From Aminobacter aminovorans (GTDB lineage: Bacteria; Pseudomonadota; Alphaproteobacteria; Rhizobiales; Rhizobiaceae), in assembly GCF_900445235.1 (NCBI RefSeq), contig NZ_UFSM01000001.1, forward strand, positions 4,913,501 to 4,977,500: a stretch of 64,000 bases of DNA. The letters are read 5' to 3'. Positions 6,976 through 15,636 of the stretch are shown piece after piece. Every line of letters begins with the position of its first letter. Positions within the stretch are counted from its first letter, which is position 1. Made by a program: the position numbers and the translations under genes. The notes under the pieces are model-generated. The model saw only the letters and a program-made list of their open reading frames with translations. It was not told the DNA's origin and searched no databases.

Positions 6976-8793
6976 ATGGAAAACAACCGTAACTTCTTCA
7001 TCACCATCGCCTTGTCGGTGCTGATCCTGACGCTCTGGCAGGTGTTCTATATGAACCCCCGCGTCGAATCGCAGCGCGAAGCCGCGCGCATCGAAGCCGA
7101 GCGCGTGACCCAGCAGACGCCGGCCGCGCAGCCTGGGGCCGCACCGGGCACCGGCGTCAGCATGCCCGCGACGCCGCAGGCCGGTGTCCCCGGCGCACCG
7201 ACGACGCAGGTCGCCGTTGTCGACCGCGCCCAGGCGATTGCAGCATCCGGCCGCATCCCGGTCGACACACCGAGCCTCAAGGGTTCGATCAATCTGACCG
7301 GCGCGCGCATCGACGACATCAGCCTCAAGCACTACCGCGTCGCCGTCGAACCGAATTCACCCGTCATCGAGCTTTTGAACCCGCAGGCGCTGCCAGCCGG
7401 CTTCTACAGCGAAATCGGCTTCGTCGGCAGCGAGGCGACCGGCGCGGTTCCGGGTCCCGACACCGTCTGGACTGCCGAGCCCAATGCGACGCTGACACCG
7501 GCAACGCCGGTGACGCTGACCTACATCAACGACAAGGGCCTGACCTTCAAGCGTACCATCGCCGTCGACCAGAACTACATGTTCACGGTGACCGATACGG
7601 TGGCGAATGCCGGCAGCACCGACGTCGCGCTGTCCAATTACGGCCGCCTCACCCGCTTCGACAAGCCGTTGCATGCCTCGACCTACGTGCTGCACGAAGG
7701 TCTGATCGGCGTGACCGGCACCGAGGGCCTGCAGGAAATCAACTACGCCACCATCGAGGACGACAAGCAGGTTCTGCCTGGAAAGTCGACCGACGGCTGG
7801 CTCGGCATCACCGACAAGTACTGGGCTGCCGCACTTGTGCCTTCGGGCAAGCAGCCGTTCCAGCCGCGCTTCTCCTATTTCGAGGACGGCCGCCCGCGCT
7901 ACCAGGCCGACTTCATGACCGATCCGATCACGGTCGCCGCTGGTCAATCGGCGACCGTCGAGACGCTGGTCTTCGCTGGCGCCAAGGAAGTGGCCAAGAT
8001 CAACGCTTATGAAGCGGACCGCCAGATCCGCCAATTCGAGCTTCTGATCGACTGGGGCTGGTTCTACTTCATCACCAAGCCGATGTTCTGGCTTATCGAC
8101 ACGCTCTACAAGATGCTCGGCAATTTCGGTCTGGCGATCCTCGCCACCACCGTCATCGTCAAGGCCATCTTCTTCCCGCTCGCCAACAAGTCGTACAAAT
8201 CGATGGCGAACATGAAGATGGTGCAGCCCAAGATGCTGGAAATCCGCGAGAAATACGCGGACGACAAGATGAAGCAGCAGCAGGCGATGATGGAGCTGTA
8301 CAAGACCGAGAAGATCAACCCGCTGGCGGGCTGCTGGCCGGTGCTGATCCAGATCCCGGTGTTCTTCGCGCTCTACAAGGTGCTCTACGTCACCATCGAA
8401 ATGCGCCATGCGCCGTTCTTCGGCTGGATCCACGACCTGGCCGCACCGGATCCGACCTCGCTGTTCAACCTGTTCGGCCTGCTGCCATGGGGCGTGCCGG
8501 CCTTCCTGATGATCGGCGTCTGGCCGCTGATCATGGGTGTCACCATGTTCCTGCAGATGCGCATGAACCCGACGCCTCCGGATCCGACCCAGGCGATGAT
8601 CTTCACCTGGATGCCGATCCTGTTCACCTTCATGCTGGCGTCGTTTCCGGCGGGCCTCGTCATCTACTGGGCGTGGAACAACTCGCTGTCGATCCTGCAG
8701 CAGGGCGTGATCATGAAGCGCCAGGGCGCCAAGATCGAGCTCTGGGACAATCTGATGGCGTTGTTCAAGAAGAAACCGACACCGGCGGAATAG
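6976..8793 (+). CDS. yidC: Membrane protein insertase YidC/OxaA
   Basis: This 605-residue insertase folds and inserts inner-membrane proteins alone or with SecYEG. An N-terminal membrane anchor (about residues 7-25) is followed by an Ala/Pro-rich linker, a large periplasmic beta domain (roughly 90-355) and the conserved C-terminal core of five helices. The core has the cytoplasmic coiled-coil hairpin around KYADDKMKQQQAMMELYK and NPLAGCWPVLIQIPVFFALY. Length and layout match Gram-negative YidC. It is the last gene of the rpmH-rnpA-yidC set, with a strong terminator right after it. Confidence 0.97.
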   Translation: MENNRNFFITIALSVLILTLWQVFYMNPRVESQREAARIEAERVTQQTPAAQPGAAPGTGVSMPATPQAGVPGAPTTQVAVVDRAQAIAASGRIPVDTPSLKGSINLTGARIDDISLKHYRVAVEPNSPVIELLNPQALPAGFYSEIGFVGSEATGAVPGPDTVWTAEPNATLTPATPVTLTYINDKGLTFKRTIAVDQNYMFTVTDTVANAGSTDVALSNYGRLTRFDKPLHASTYVLHEGLIGVTGTEGLQEINYATIEDDKQVLPGKSTDGWLGITDKYWAAALVPSGKQPFQPRFSYFEDGRPRYQADFMTDPITVAAGQSATVETLVFAGAKEVAKINAYEADRQIRQFELLIDWGWFYFITKPMFWLIDTLYKMLGNFGLAILATTVIVKAIFFPLANKSYKSMANMKMVQPKMLEIREKYADDKMKQQQAMMELYKTEKINPLAGCWPVLIQIPVFFALYKVLYVTIEMRHAPFFGWIHDLAAPDPTSLFNLFGLLPWGVPAFLMIGVWPLIMGVTMFLQMRMNPTPPDPTQAMIFTWMPILFTFMLASFPAGLVIYWAWNNSLSILQQGVIMKRQGAKIELWDNLMALFKKKPTPAE

Positions 8794-8809
8794 CCGGGCG
8801 GTCGAGACG

Positions 8810-8840
8810 AAAAAAGCCCCGGAAATTCCGGGGCTTTTTT
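8810..8840 (+). terminator. Strong rho-independent terminator after yidC
   Basis: A perfect stem (GCCCCGGAA with TTCCGGGGC, three-base loop) is flanked by A6 on the left and T6 on the right. It ends the rpmH-rnpA-yidC transcript and would also work on the opposite strand. Confidence 0.92.
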
Positions 8841-8990
8841 GCATTGTGAGGAACCTGACTTTTCTTCAACCGGGAGCTGAAACTTTTTTCCAGGTGGCAG
8901 CGTAGCTGAGCGATGCCTCTCAAGCATCAGCTGCGGGGTGGCGGTTTCTGACCATCCCCCCCGGTCAGAATTGAACCGTCTCGGCAAAGG

Positions 8991-9022
8991 CCGGGGTTCC
9001 GCAAGCCCTTGTGGAACCCCGG
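8991..9022. other. Perfect 10-bp hairpin in the yidC-acetyltransferase gap
   Basis: The 311 bases between the yidC terminator and the next gene contain no gene. Their one notable structure is a stem CCGGGGTTCC / GGAACCCCGG with a 12-base loop (9001-9012), followed by TTTGCATT. It could be an attenuator, the end of a small RNA or a member of an intergenic repeat family. The remainder of the gap is featureless to me. Confidence 0.45.
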
Positions 9023-9151
9023 TTTGCATTCCGGCCGAACAAACCTGTCTCCAGCTGCGTAAAACCAGATCTCGAAGATCATCGCCGCCGATGTCTTCGT
9101 CGCGGATCGCGCTATACTGGTACTGACGCGCAGCAATGGGGACGAAACGCC

Positions 9152-9790
9152 ATGCATGGACCTAACCCTGCCATCAAGCACCCGATACCGATGCACAAGC
9201 GCGTCGGCTTCCTCAAGTCCCTCGTCGACGCCGAAAATATCGAAATCGGCGACTTCACCTATTACGACGATCCCGACGGACCCGACCTGTTCCAGCAGAA
9301 ATGCGTGCTGCACCACTACCCGTTCATCGGCGACAAGCTGATCATCGGCAAGTTCTGCGCCATCGCCGAAGGCGCGCGCTTCATCATGAACGGCGCCAAC
9401 CACGCTATGTCAGGATTTTCGACCTATCCGTTCAATATCTTCGGCCATGGCTGGGAGGAAGGCTTCGACCTTGCCACCTGGCAGCAGGAGGTTCGCGGCG
9501 ACACTGTGCTCGGCAACGACGTCTGGATCGGCATGGAAGCGGTGATCCTGCCAGGGGTCCATATCGGCCATGGCGCCATCATTGCTGCGAAATCGGTTGT
9601 CAGCAGACACGTACCGCCTTATGCGATCGTAGCCGGCAATCCTTCCGTCGTGGTCAAGAAGCGTTTCGACGACAAGACCATCGAACGACTTCTGACGATT
9701 GCCTGGTGGGATTGGCCGGTGGACAAGATCGGCCGCAACCTCAAGGCCATTCGCGGCTCGGATATTTCTCTGCTGGAGGCAGCGGCTTGA
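9152..9790 (+). CDS. CatB/Vat-type xenobiotic acetyltransferase (left-handed beta-helix)
   Basis: This 212-residue hexapeptide-repeat acyltransferase has the features of the xenobiotic acetyltransferase group. [15 protein letters not shown] carries the catalytic histidine (near residue 90) that deprotonates the acceptor hydroxyl. The beta-helix turns include [12 protein letters not shown] and [17 protein letters not shown], and the [12 protein letters not shown] end is conserved. Relatives acetylate chloramphenicol or streptogramins, but many chromosomal members have no known substrate. ATG 9152 follows GGGGACG; a longer reading frame upstream lacks a site. It overlaps the engB start by four bases, so the two genes are translationally coupled. 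Confidence 0.85.
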   Translation: MHGPNPAIKHPIPMHKRVGFLKSLVDAENIEIGDFTYYDDPDGPDLFQQKCVLHHYPFIGDKLIIGKFCAIAEGARFIMNGANHAMSGFSTYPFNIFGHGWEEGFDLATWQQEVRGDTVLGNDVWIGMEAVILPGVHIGHGAIIAAKSVVSRHVPPYAIVAGNPSVVVKKRFDDKTIERLLTIAWWDWPVDKIGRNLKAIRGSDISLLEAAA

Positions 9791-10449
9791 ACGAACATAC
9801 GACCAATCGCACGGTGGATGCCGAGCTCTTCAAGCGCCCTTGGGTTTTCATCCGTGGCGTGCCATCCATGAAGTTCCTGCCGCCGGAAGGGCCGCCGGAG
9901 ATCGCCTTCGCCGGCAGATCGAATGTCGGCAAGTCGTCGCTGATCAACGCACTGGTTCGCCATAGCGGCCTGGCCCGCACCTCGAACACGCCGGGGCGCA
10001 CGCAGGAGCTCAACTACTTCGTTCCGGATGGCTTTTCCGGGGAGGCAGGCGACCTGCCCCCGATGGCGCTGGTCGACATGCCCGGCTACGGCTACGCCCA
10101 GGCGCCGAAGGAACAGGTCGACGCCTGGACAAAGCTGGTGTTCGACTATCTGCGCGGCCGGGTGACGCTCAAGCGTGTCTATCTGCTGATCGATTCCCGC
10201 CACGGCATCAAGAAGAACGACGAGGAAGTCTTGACCTTGCTCGACAAGGCGGCAATCTCCTACCAGATCGTCCTGACCAAGACCGACAAGATCAAGGCCG
10301 CCGGCGTGCAGCCGCTGATTGAAGACACATTGCTCAAGATCAAGAAACGCGCCGCTGCCTTTCCGACCGTGCTGGCGACCTCATCCGAGAAGAACGAAGG
10401 CCTGGACGAGTTGCGCGCGGCGATCGCGCTGGTGGTCAACGGCGGCTGA
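9787..10449 (+). CDS. engB: Ribosome biogenesis GTP-binding protein EngB (YihA/YsxC)
   Basis: An essential GTPase needed for large-subunit assembly. The 220 residues show the G1 loop GRSNVGKSS, the switch region with the TPGRTQ turn, G3 as DMPGYG, G4 as TKTD and G5 around ATSSEKNEG. The start is taken as TTG 9787, which overlaps the acetyltransferase stop in a TTGA; a GTG at 9814 is an alternative. In rhizobia this gene normally sits close after yidC and before argB. Here an acetyltransferase precedes it and a stress block follows. Confidence 0.95.
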   Translation: MNEHTTNRTVDAELFKRPWVFIRGVPSMKFLPPEGPPEIAFAGRSNVGKSSLINALVRHSGLARTSNTPGRTQELNYFVPDGFSGEAGDLPPMALVDMPGYGYAQAPKEQVDAWTKLVFDYLRGRVTLKRVYLLIDSRHGIKKNDEEVLTLLDKAAISYQIVLTKTDKIKAAGVQPLIEDTLLKIKKRAAAFPTVLATSSEKNEGLDELRAAIALVVNGG

Positions 10450-10484
10450 TCCCAGCCGCCGGGCGATTGCGGAGACGATCCGCA

Positions 10485-10817
10485 TCATGCCTGGGTGACC
10501 TCGTGGACGAGCTGATAATAAGCCGGCGTCACGCTCTCGATCAGCGGTCCGACCTTGGCGATATGCTCGGCGAAACCTTGCGTCTGGTGCACGCGCCGGT
10601 GATCGGCAACCGTGTCGAAGGTGCTGATCATGATCGCCGTGTCGCCGTCGATCGCCCGGTGCAGCCGGCTGCCGCGCCAGCCCGGCACATTGCCTATCGA
10701 ACGATCCAGGTTGATCTTCTGCAGGGCGATGAACTCGTCCAGCTTGCCCGGTTTCAGGGTGAAGATGTTGACGAAGGCCACCGGGCCATTCTGTTTATTC
10801 TCTGCATTCTGGCTCAT
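10485..10817 (-). CDS. ABM-family (antibiotic biosynthesis) monooxygenase, predicted SoxR target
   Basis: This 110-residue protein is one small ferredoxin-like ABM domain: PVAFVNIFTLKPGKLDEF, then GWRGSRLHRAIDG and TFDTVADHRRVHQTQGF. These cofactor-free or haem-using dimers oxidise quinone-like or polyketide substrates; some detoxify redox-cycling compounds. ATG 10817 follows AAGGAGAG; the longer frame to 10859 lacks a site. About 50 bases upstream is a SoxR-type palindrome that would make the gene inducible by redox cyclers. It is convergent with engB and downstream of msrB. Confidence 0.8.
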   Translation of the reverse strand: MSQNAENKQNGPVAFVNIFTLKPGKLDEFIALQKINLDRSIGNVPGWRGSRLHRAIDGDTAIMISTFDTVADHRRVHQTQGFAEHIAKVGPLIESVTPAYYQLVHEVTQA

Positions 10818-10857
10818 TGCCGCTCTCCTTTTTCGATTCTGGTTCTCGTGAGAGCGC

Positions 10858-10889
10858 ATTCATGCAACCTCAATATATCTTGAGGTCAA
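10858..10889 (-). promoter_or_regulatory. SoxR-type (MerR family) operator-promoter
   Basis: The perfect palindrome CCTCAA-N6-TTGAGG at 10868-10885 (ACCTCAA/TTGAGGT when extended) matches the 18-base soxbox layout. On the minus strand it overlaps a TTGACC -35 element (10889-10884). A weak -10 (CATGAA, 10864-10859) lies 19 bases further, the long spacer typical of MerR/SoxR promoters. It sits 50 bases before the ABM monooxygenase start. No soxR gene is in the window. Confidence 0.7.
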
Positions 10890-10909
10890 GAGACATTTTG
10901 GGAAAATAA

Positions 10910-11407
10910 TCAGGCTGCAACTGGCCTGAAGGACAGCGCCAGTCCGTTGATGCAATGGCGCTTGCCGGTCGGCGGCGGGCCATCGTCAAAGATATGGCCG
11001 AAATGACCGCCGCAGCGGCGGCAATGCACTTCGGTGCGGGTCATCAGCAGCGACGTATCGGCGTTGGTGCCGATCGAATTGGGCAACGCGTCCCAGAAGC
11101 TCGGCCAGCCGGTGCCGGAATCGAACTTGGTATCAGACGAATAGGCGGCCAGGTCGCAGCCGGCGCAGTTGAACGTTCCCTTGCGATGTTCGTTGAGCAG
11201 CGGGCTCGACCCTGGCAGCTCGGTGTCCTCCTGGCGCAGCACCGCAAACGCCGCGGGTGAGAGGATTGCCCGCCACTGGGCATCTGTCTTGGTGACTTCG
11301 AAATTTTCAGCCAACGCCGGGGCGGCGATGGTCAATCGCCTCGAGACGACAAAGCCGGCGAGGACGGCGATCGCGGCACTGCCTAGCAGGAATGTACGGC
11401 GGTCCAT
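10910..11407 (-). CDS. msrB: Peptide-methionine (R)-S-oxide reductase MsrB, exported
   Basis: It reduces the R-epimer of methionine sulfoxide in damaged proteins. The SelR/MsrB domain has two zinc CxxC pairs (CAGC, CRRC), the GTGWPSFW segment and the catalytic cysteine in RHCINGLAL near the C-terminus. The N-terminus DRRTFLLG followed by a hydrophobic stretch looks like a Tat or Sec/Tat leader, so the enzyme probably works in the periplasm, where most MsrB proteins do not. The 165 residues comprise leader plus one domain. It is adjacent to the SoxR-box monooxygenase and the fasciclin/ECF genes. Confidence 0.93.
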   Translation of the reverse strand: MDRRTFLLGSAAIAVLAGFVVSRRLTIAAPALAENFEVTKTDAQWRAILSPAAFAVLRQEDTELPGSSPLLNEHRKGTFNCAGCDLAAYSSDTKFDSGTGWPSFWDALPNSIGTNADTSLLMTRTEVHCRRCGGHFGHIFDDGPPPTGKRHCINGLALSFRPVAA

Positions 11408-11601
11408 GGCATTTCTCCTGGCCGACCATAGGCCGGCACCGCATCACGACGAAATCAACAGGGCTTGAGGGTTTGGCGCGCAAGCCGACGGGCCGGCGCA
11501 CAGCAAACCGCGCCCCGCAACGGTGACCGTTGCGGGGCGCGTTGCCGATTGCGCGAGCCTCAGGGAGCGACAGCGTCGCACAACCACGCTGCCCCCCGGG
11601 C

Positions 11602-12153
11602 TTACATCTTGGGCAGCAGAACCTTGTCGATGACATGGATGACGCCGTTCGACTGCTCGACATCGGCAATGGTGACATTGGCGACGTTGCCATTCTCATC
11701 GGTCAGGGTAACCTTGCCGCCATCGGCCTTCAGCGTCAGTTCGCAGCCGCCGACAGTCTTTGCCTTGTGGGCACCGCCGTCATCGGCGACCATCTTGGTG
11801 ACATCGGCTGCCATCGCCTTGGCCCCGACCACATGGCAGGTCAGGATCTTGGTCAGCTTGTCCTTGTTCTCGGGCTTGAGCAGGGTCTCGACCGTGCCGG
11901 CGGGAAGTGCGGCGAAGGCTTCGTTGGTCGGCGCGAATACGGTGAAAGGGCCCTTGCCCTGCAGCGTCTCGACCAGGCCGGCGGCTTTCACAGCAGCGAC
12001 GAGCGTGGTGTGATCCTTCGAATTGACCGCGTTTTCGACGATGTTCTTGTCGGCGAACATCGCAGCACCACCAACCATCGGGTTTTCGGCATAGGCAAAG
12101 GTGGCGAGAGCGGAGAAGGCACCGGCGAGCAAAGCGAGAGAAATCTTACGCAT
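11602..12153 (-). CDS. Exported fasciclin (FAS1) domain protein
   Basis: A 183-residue protein with a signal peptide (MRKISLALLAG... to AYA) and a single FAS1 domain. Its marks are NIVENAVNSKDHTTLVAAV, the GPFTVFAPTNEAF motif and the C-terminal NGVIHVIDKVLLP. FAS1 domains mediate adhesion or matrix contacts; in proteobacteria they are often targets of ECF sigma factors. ATG 12153 follows AAGGAG; an upstream ATG at 12192 would spoil the leader. The ECF-type promoter at 12198-12225 and the sigma/anti-sigma pair directly upstream suggest that pair controls it. Confidence 0.9.
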   Translation of the reverse strand: MRKISLALLAGAFSALATFAYAENPMVGGAAMFADKNIVENAVNSKDHTTLVAAVKAAGLVETLQGKGPFTVFAPTNEAFAALPAGTVETLLKPENKDKLTKILTCHVVGAKAMAADVTKMVADDGGAHKAKTVGGCELTLKADGGKVTLTDENGNVANVTIADVEQSNGVIHVIDKVLLPKM

Positions 12154-12197
12154 ATTGTAACTCCTTGGATTTTTCCCGAATTGGAAAGGCACAAGGA

Positions 12198-12225
12198 ATT
12201 ACGGTCGCGAAATTAGTTAGTTTCA
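12198..12225 (-). promoter_or_regulatory. ECF-sigma-type promoter of the fasciclin gene
   Basis: On the minus strand TGAAAC (12225-12220) and CGTAAT (12203-12198) are separated by 16 bases, the spacing and AAC/CGT cores typical of ECF promoters. The start of transcription would fall about 38 bases before the ATG. The regulator is inferred to be the adjacent sigma factor. Confidence 0.45.
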
Positions 12226-12340
12226 CTTTCTTGAGAGAAATATTTTCTTTCTTCAATCTAATCTTTGGCAAAACTCACAGGTACGGGCTGCACAGGGAAA
12301 AAGTTTCAGCCCGTTACAAATTCGAGCAAATTTTTCTGGA

Positions 12341-13072
12341 TCAGATGTCGCGCAGGTCGCCGGCGGCAACGACTGGGCCGGTCGGCTGACCGGTCGGCGA
12401 GCCACCCGTCGGCTCAAGACTGACAGCAAGCACGGCACCCGCCGCGAGCCTGGCGCGCATGTCCTGCTTGATCGGCAAGTGGATCGTCGCACCCGCCGGG
12501 ATCACGCCCAGCGAGACTGGCGGATTGCCGCCCTCGATCATCCACAATTCGAAGTCCTTGCCGGCAGCACGTTCACCGGCGACATGTGAAAGGCCGACCT
12601 CGCCGGTGGAGGCGTCAAACATCGCCATGTACTTGACATCGCTGCCGTCGGCGGCGAGCGATGCGACACGCCGCTCCTGCGGCAGCCCCGCGGGCGAGTT
12701 GATGTAGGGCATGGCGACATAGAGCGCCAGGGCAGCCACAGCGGCCGTTGCCAGGCCGCGCCAGAAGGCGATGCTGGCCCACAGGCCCGCGGAGGGCTGC
12801 GAGCTTGGAGCCGACGAAGTGGCGGTCCCCGAGAACAGCCTTCGGTCAATCGCAGGCTTCACCGAGGCCGGGGCCTCGATCTCTGGATAGGCCGCGGCGA
12901 GCGGGGCGAGATGCACCTCCCACTGGTCGACCATGCGGGCAAAACCGGGCTCGCCATCGATGCGGGCACTTGCCTGAAGCCGCTCGTCGGCAGGCAGGAC
13001 GCCGAGAACGTATTCGGCGGCGACTAGGTCGTCGCCTCCACGTTCCTGTCCATTGTCTTGCGCGAGCGTCAT
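12341..13072 (-). CDS. RskA/ChrR-like membrane anti-sigma factor
   Basis: The 243-residue product has a cytoplasmic N-terminal sigma-binding region (DLVAAEYVLGVLPADER, QWEVHLAPLAAAYPEI). One membrane helix follows around residues 104-121 (ATAAVAALALYVAMPYI), then an anti-sigma-K (RskA) periplasmic domain with DFELWMIEGG and LAVSLEPTGGSP. It would hold the preceding sigma factor inactive until an envelope signal. ATG 13072 overlaps the sigma stop as ATGA, a classic coupled pair; ATG 13084 is possible but lacks spacing for a ribosome site. Confidence 0.88.
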   Translation of the reverse strand: MTLAQDNGQERGGDDLVAAEYVLGVLPADERLQASARIDGEPGFARMVDQWEVHLAPLAAAYPEIEAPASVKPAIDRRLFSGTATSSAPSSQPSAGLWASIAFWRGLATAAVAALALYVAMPYINSPAGLPQERRVASLAADGSDVKYMAMFDASTGEVGLSHVAGERAAGKDFELWMIEGGNPPVSLGVIPAGATIHLPIKQDMRARLAAGAVLAVSLEPTGGSPTGQPTGPVVAAGDLRDI

Positions 13073-13608
13073 CTTTCCAGACATTCCCTAAGTTTGAGCA
13101 GGCTGCGGCGCAGCCAGGTACGCATCGTGTTCAGCGGCACGCCGTGGCGGTCCGCGAGTTCGTTGTAACTCTCCCCCTTGAGATAAGCGCCGCGAACCGC
13201 GGCGGCCTTGTCCTTTTCAAGCTCCTCCAGGCAGCCATGGATGCGCTCGGCTTCGCCGCCCGCCACTGCTGCAGCCTCTGGCCCCGGTCCCGGGTCCGCG
13301 ACCTCCAGCGCCTCATCAATCGCGAGAGGCGCCTGACGCCGCGCCCGTATGCGATCGATCGCATGATTGCGCGCGATTGCGACAAGCCACGAAATGGGGC
13401 TGAGATCAGAAACTGCGAAGCGGTCCGCTTTCGTCCAGATCTTGACGAAGACCTCTTGCAGCGCTTCCTCGGCATCTGCCCTGTCGTTCAATACACGCAG
13501 GCACACGCCGAAAAGTTTCGCGCTCGTCTGCCGGTAGAGCAAATCGAAGGCCGCACGGTCCTTCATCGAGGTCCGAACAATCAGCTTGGTGATGTCCTGC
13601 GGCGTCAT
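13069..13608 (-). CDS. ECF RNA polymerase sigma factor (SigK-like)
   Basis: A 179-residue two-domain sigma factor. Sigma-2 covers AAFDLLYRQTSAKLFGVCLRV and DAEEALQEVFVKIWTKADRF, with the -10 recognition helix near SPISWLVAIARNHAIDRIRARR. Sigma-4 has the helix-turn-helix around YNELADRHGVPLNTMRTWLRR. The start is ATG 13608, or TTG 13617. It overlaps its anti-sigma factor by four bases. The likely regulon includes the pair itself and the fasciclin gene downstream. It lies immediately upstream of argB on the opposite strand. Confidence 0.93.
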   Translation of the reverse strand: MTPQDITKLIVRTSMKDRAAFDLLYRQTSAKLFGVCLRVLNDRADAEEALQEVFVKIWTKADRFAVSDLSPISWLVAIARNHAIDRIRARRQAPLAIDEALEVADPGPGPEAAAVAGGEAERIHGCLEELEKDKAAAVRGAYLKGESYNELADRHGVPLNTMRTWLRRSLLKLRECLER

Positions 13609-13792
13609 GCCAGCCAAGTTACGTGGCGCAAAACTATTTGCAACTGCTGTTTAGATCGTCGGGCGCCATGCAACCACATTCCGCAGCGCGCCGGCAAAAC
13701 AGCATGCGCGCCAGGCCATCGAACCATTTGCCCCCTGCTCGGTTTCCGGCTAAGACCGCGCCGACCTTTTCCACCGATCCGGGACCATGCCG

Positions 13793-14689
13793 ATGACGAC
13801 GAACGTCGCCGCCACCGCCGAAATGCAGGCCGCCCTGCTCTCCGCGGCCTTGCCCTACATGCAGCGCTACGAAAACAAGACCGTCGTGGTGAAATATGGC
13901 GGCCACGCCATGGGCAATGTCGAGCTCGGCCGTGCCTTCGCCCGCGACATCGCGCTGCTCAAACAGTCGGGCGTCAACCCGATCGTCGTGCATGGCGGCG
14001 GCCCGCAGATCGGCGCCATGCTGACCAAGATGGGCATCGAATCTAAATTCGAAGGCGGCCTGCGCGTCACCGACCAGAAGACTGTCGAGATCGTCGAGAT
14101 GGTGCTGGCCGGGTCGATCAACAAGGAGATCGTCGCCCTCATCAATGCCGAGGGCGAATGGGCGATCGGCCTGTGCGGCAAGGACGGCAACATGGTCTTC
14201 GCCGAAAAGGCCAAGAAGACGATGGTCGATCCCGACAGCAACATCGAGAAGGTGATCGATCTCGGCTTCGTCGGCGAGCCGGTCGAGGTGGACCGCACGC
14301 TGCTCGACCTTCTCGCCCGTTCAGAAATGATCCCGGTGCTGGCGCCAGTCGCCCCCGGCCGCGACGGCCACACCTACAACATCAACGCCGACACCTTCGC
14401 CGGCGCCATTGCCGGCGCGGTCAAGGCTTCGCGCCTGCTGTTCCTGACCGACGTGCCCGGCGTGCTCGACAAGGACAAGAAGCTGATCGACGAGCTGACT
14501 GTCGCCGACGCCAAGGCGCTGATCAAGGACGGCACGATTTCGGGCGGCATGATCCCCAAGGTCGAAACCTGCATCGAGGCGATCGAGCGCGGCGTCGAAG
14601 GCGTCGTCATCCTCAACGGCAAGACCCCGCATTCGGTGCTGCTCGAACTGTTCACCGAGCACGGCGCGGGAACGCTGATCGTTCCGTAA
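13793..14689 (+). CDS. argB: Acetylglutamate kinase
   Basis: Second enzyme of arginine synthesis: it phosphorylates N-acetyl-L-glutamate with ATP in the cytoplasm. The 298 residues show the nucleotide-binding [11 protein letters not shown] near the start, [10 protein letters not shown] (substrate loop), FEGGLRVTD, the [13 protein letters not shown] motif and SGGMIPKVE. Two ATGs stand six bases apart; the second, at 13793, has GGGA at proper spacing. In rhizobia argB normally follows engB closely; here about 3.3 kb of stress genes intervene on the other strand. Confidence 0.96.
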   Translation: MTTNVAATAEMQAALLSAALPYMQRYENKTVVVKYGGHAMGNVELGRAFARDIALLKQSGVNPIVVHGGGPQIGAMLTKMGIESKFEGGLRVTDQKTVEIVEMVLAGSINKEIVALINAEGEWAIGLCGKDGNMVFAEKAKKTMVDPDSNIEKVIDLGFVGEPVEVDRTLLDLLARSEMIPVLAPVAPGRDGHTYNINADTFAGAIAGAVKASRLLFLTDVPGVLDKDKKLIDELTVADAKALIKDGTISGGMIPKVETCIEAIERGVEGVVILNGKTPHSVLLELFTEHGAGTLIVP

Positions 14690-14846
14690 GGAGCGAAATC
14701 GAGCCGAAGGACAAAGACAGTCCGGCTGTTGCCGGCCTTGTCGCTTCAATGGCAGGCTTCACGTTCACGAAGCGTTGAAGTGCTGCGGCTTTCATTTTTC
14801 CCGCATTGACGCACACTGATTGCCGGGTTCCCCCGGACGATGAACC

Positions 14847-15629
14847 ATGCTGGCCGCGCTGGCGCTGATCCTGTGCACGGGTTGCGAATTACCTGCCACG
14901 CCGACCATGGACGTGGACGACCGGACGGTGGATGTCGAACTGGTGCTGGCCGTCGACGTTTCGAGTTCGATGGACGAAGGCGAGTTTGCGCTTCGGCGCG
15001 CCGGCTACGTCAAGGCGCTGCGCCATCCCGACTTCATCAATGCCGTCCTGGCGGGCTCGAGCGGCCGTATCGCGGTCACCTATTTCGAGTGGGCAGGGAC
15101 CGTGCGGCCAGAATCGGTCATCCCATGGCATATCATCGACGATGCTTCGAGCGCCGACGCCTTCGCCGCCCAGCTCGCCGTCAAGCCCATCGGCGGATCC
15201 GGCGGCACGTCGATCTCGAACGCCGTGGCGTTCGGTGCGAGCCTGCTGGAACAAAACGTCTTCCGGGGCGAAAAGAGGGTCATCGACATATCGGGGGACG
15301 GGCCGAACAATCTCGGTGCACCGGTTGAGGTGGCCCGCGACAATGCAGTTGCAAAGGGTATCGTCATCAACGGCCTGCCGATCCTCGTCCGGCCGACGGG
15401 CAGCCTCGAAGACATCGACCGCTATTACTCCGAATGCGTCACCGGCGGGCCGGGCTCGTTCGTGCTGCCAATCCACCTCGGAACCGAGTTCGTCACGGCC
15501 ATCCGCCGCAAGCTCGTGCTCGAAGTCGGCGGCATCGCGGATGCACCCGGCGTACTGAAAATCCAGGCCTCGAAACCCGTCAATTGTCTCGTTGGCGAGC
15601 GCTACCCGCTCACCTATCCCGATCCATAG
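14847..15629 (+). CDS. DUF1194 von Willebrand factor A-like exported protein
   Basis: The 260 residues form one VWA-like domain with a MIDAS-type metal site: DVSSSMD (near residue 37), a TSIS segment after GGSGG, and ISGDGPNN. This fits the DUF1194 family common in rhizobia, whose role is unknown. The N-terminus is a short hydrophobic leader ending near a cysteine (ILCTGCEL), so the protein is exported and perhaps lipidated, though the lipobox is weak. It could mediate metal-dependent protein contacts in the periplasm. It is a single gene, convergent with the Lrp regulator. Confidence 0.82.
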   Translation: MLAALALILCTGCELPATPTMDVDDRTVDVELVLAVDVSSSMDEGEFALRRAGYVKALRHPDFINAVLAGSSGRIAVTYFEWAGTVRPESVIPWHIIDDASSADAFAAQLAVKPIGGSGGTSISNAVAFGASLLEQNVFRGEKRVIDISGDGPNNLGAPVEVARDNAVAKGIVINGLPILVRPTGSLEDIDRYYSECVTGGPGSFVLPIHLGTEFVTAIRRKLVLEVGGIADAPGVLKIQASKPVNCLVGERYPLTYPDP

Positions 15630-15636
15630 TCGCCCC

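Noticed and set aside
13618..13650. TGCAAAT...CGTAAC resembling an ECF promoter before the sigma gene itself
   Set aside because: The spacing is 13-14 rather than 16 and would leave a leaderless transcript; not convincing enough for a feature.
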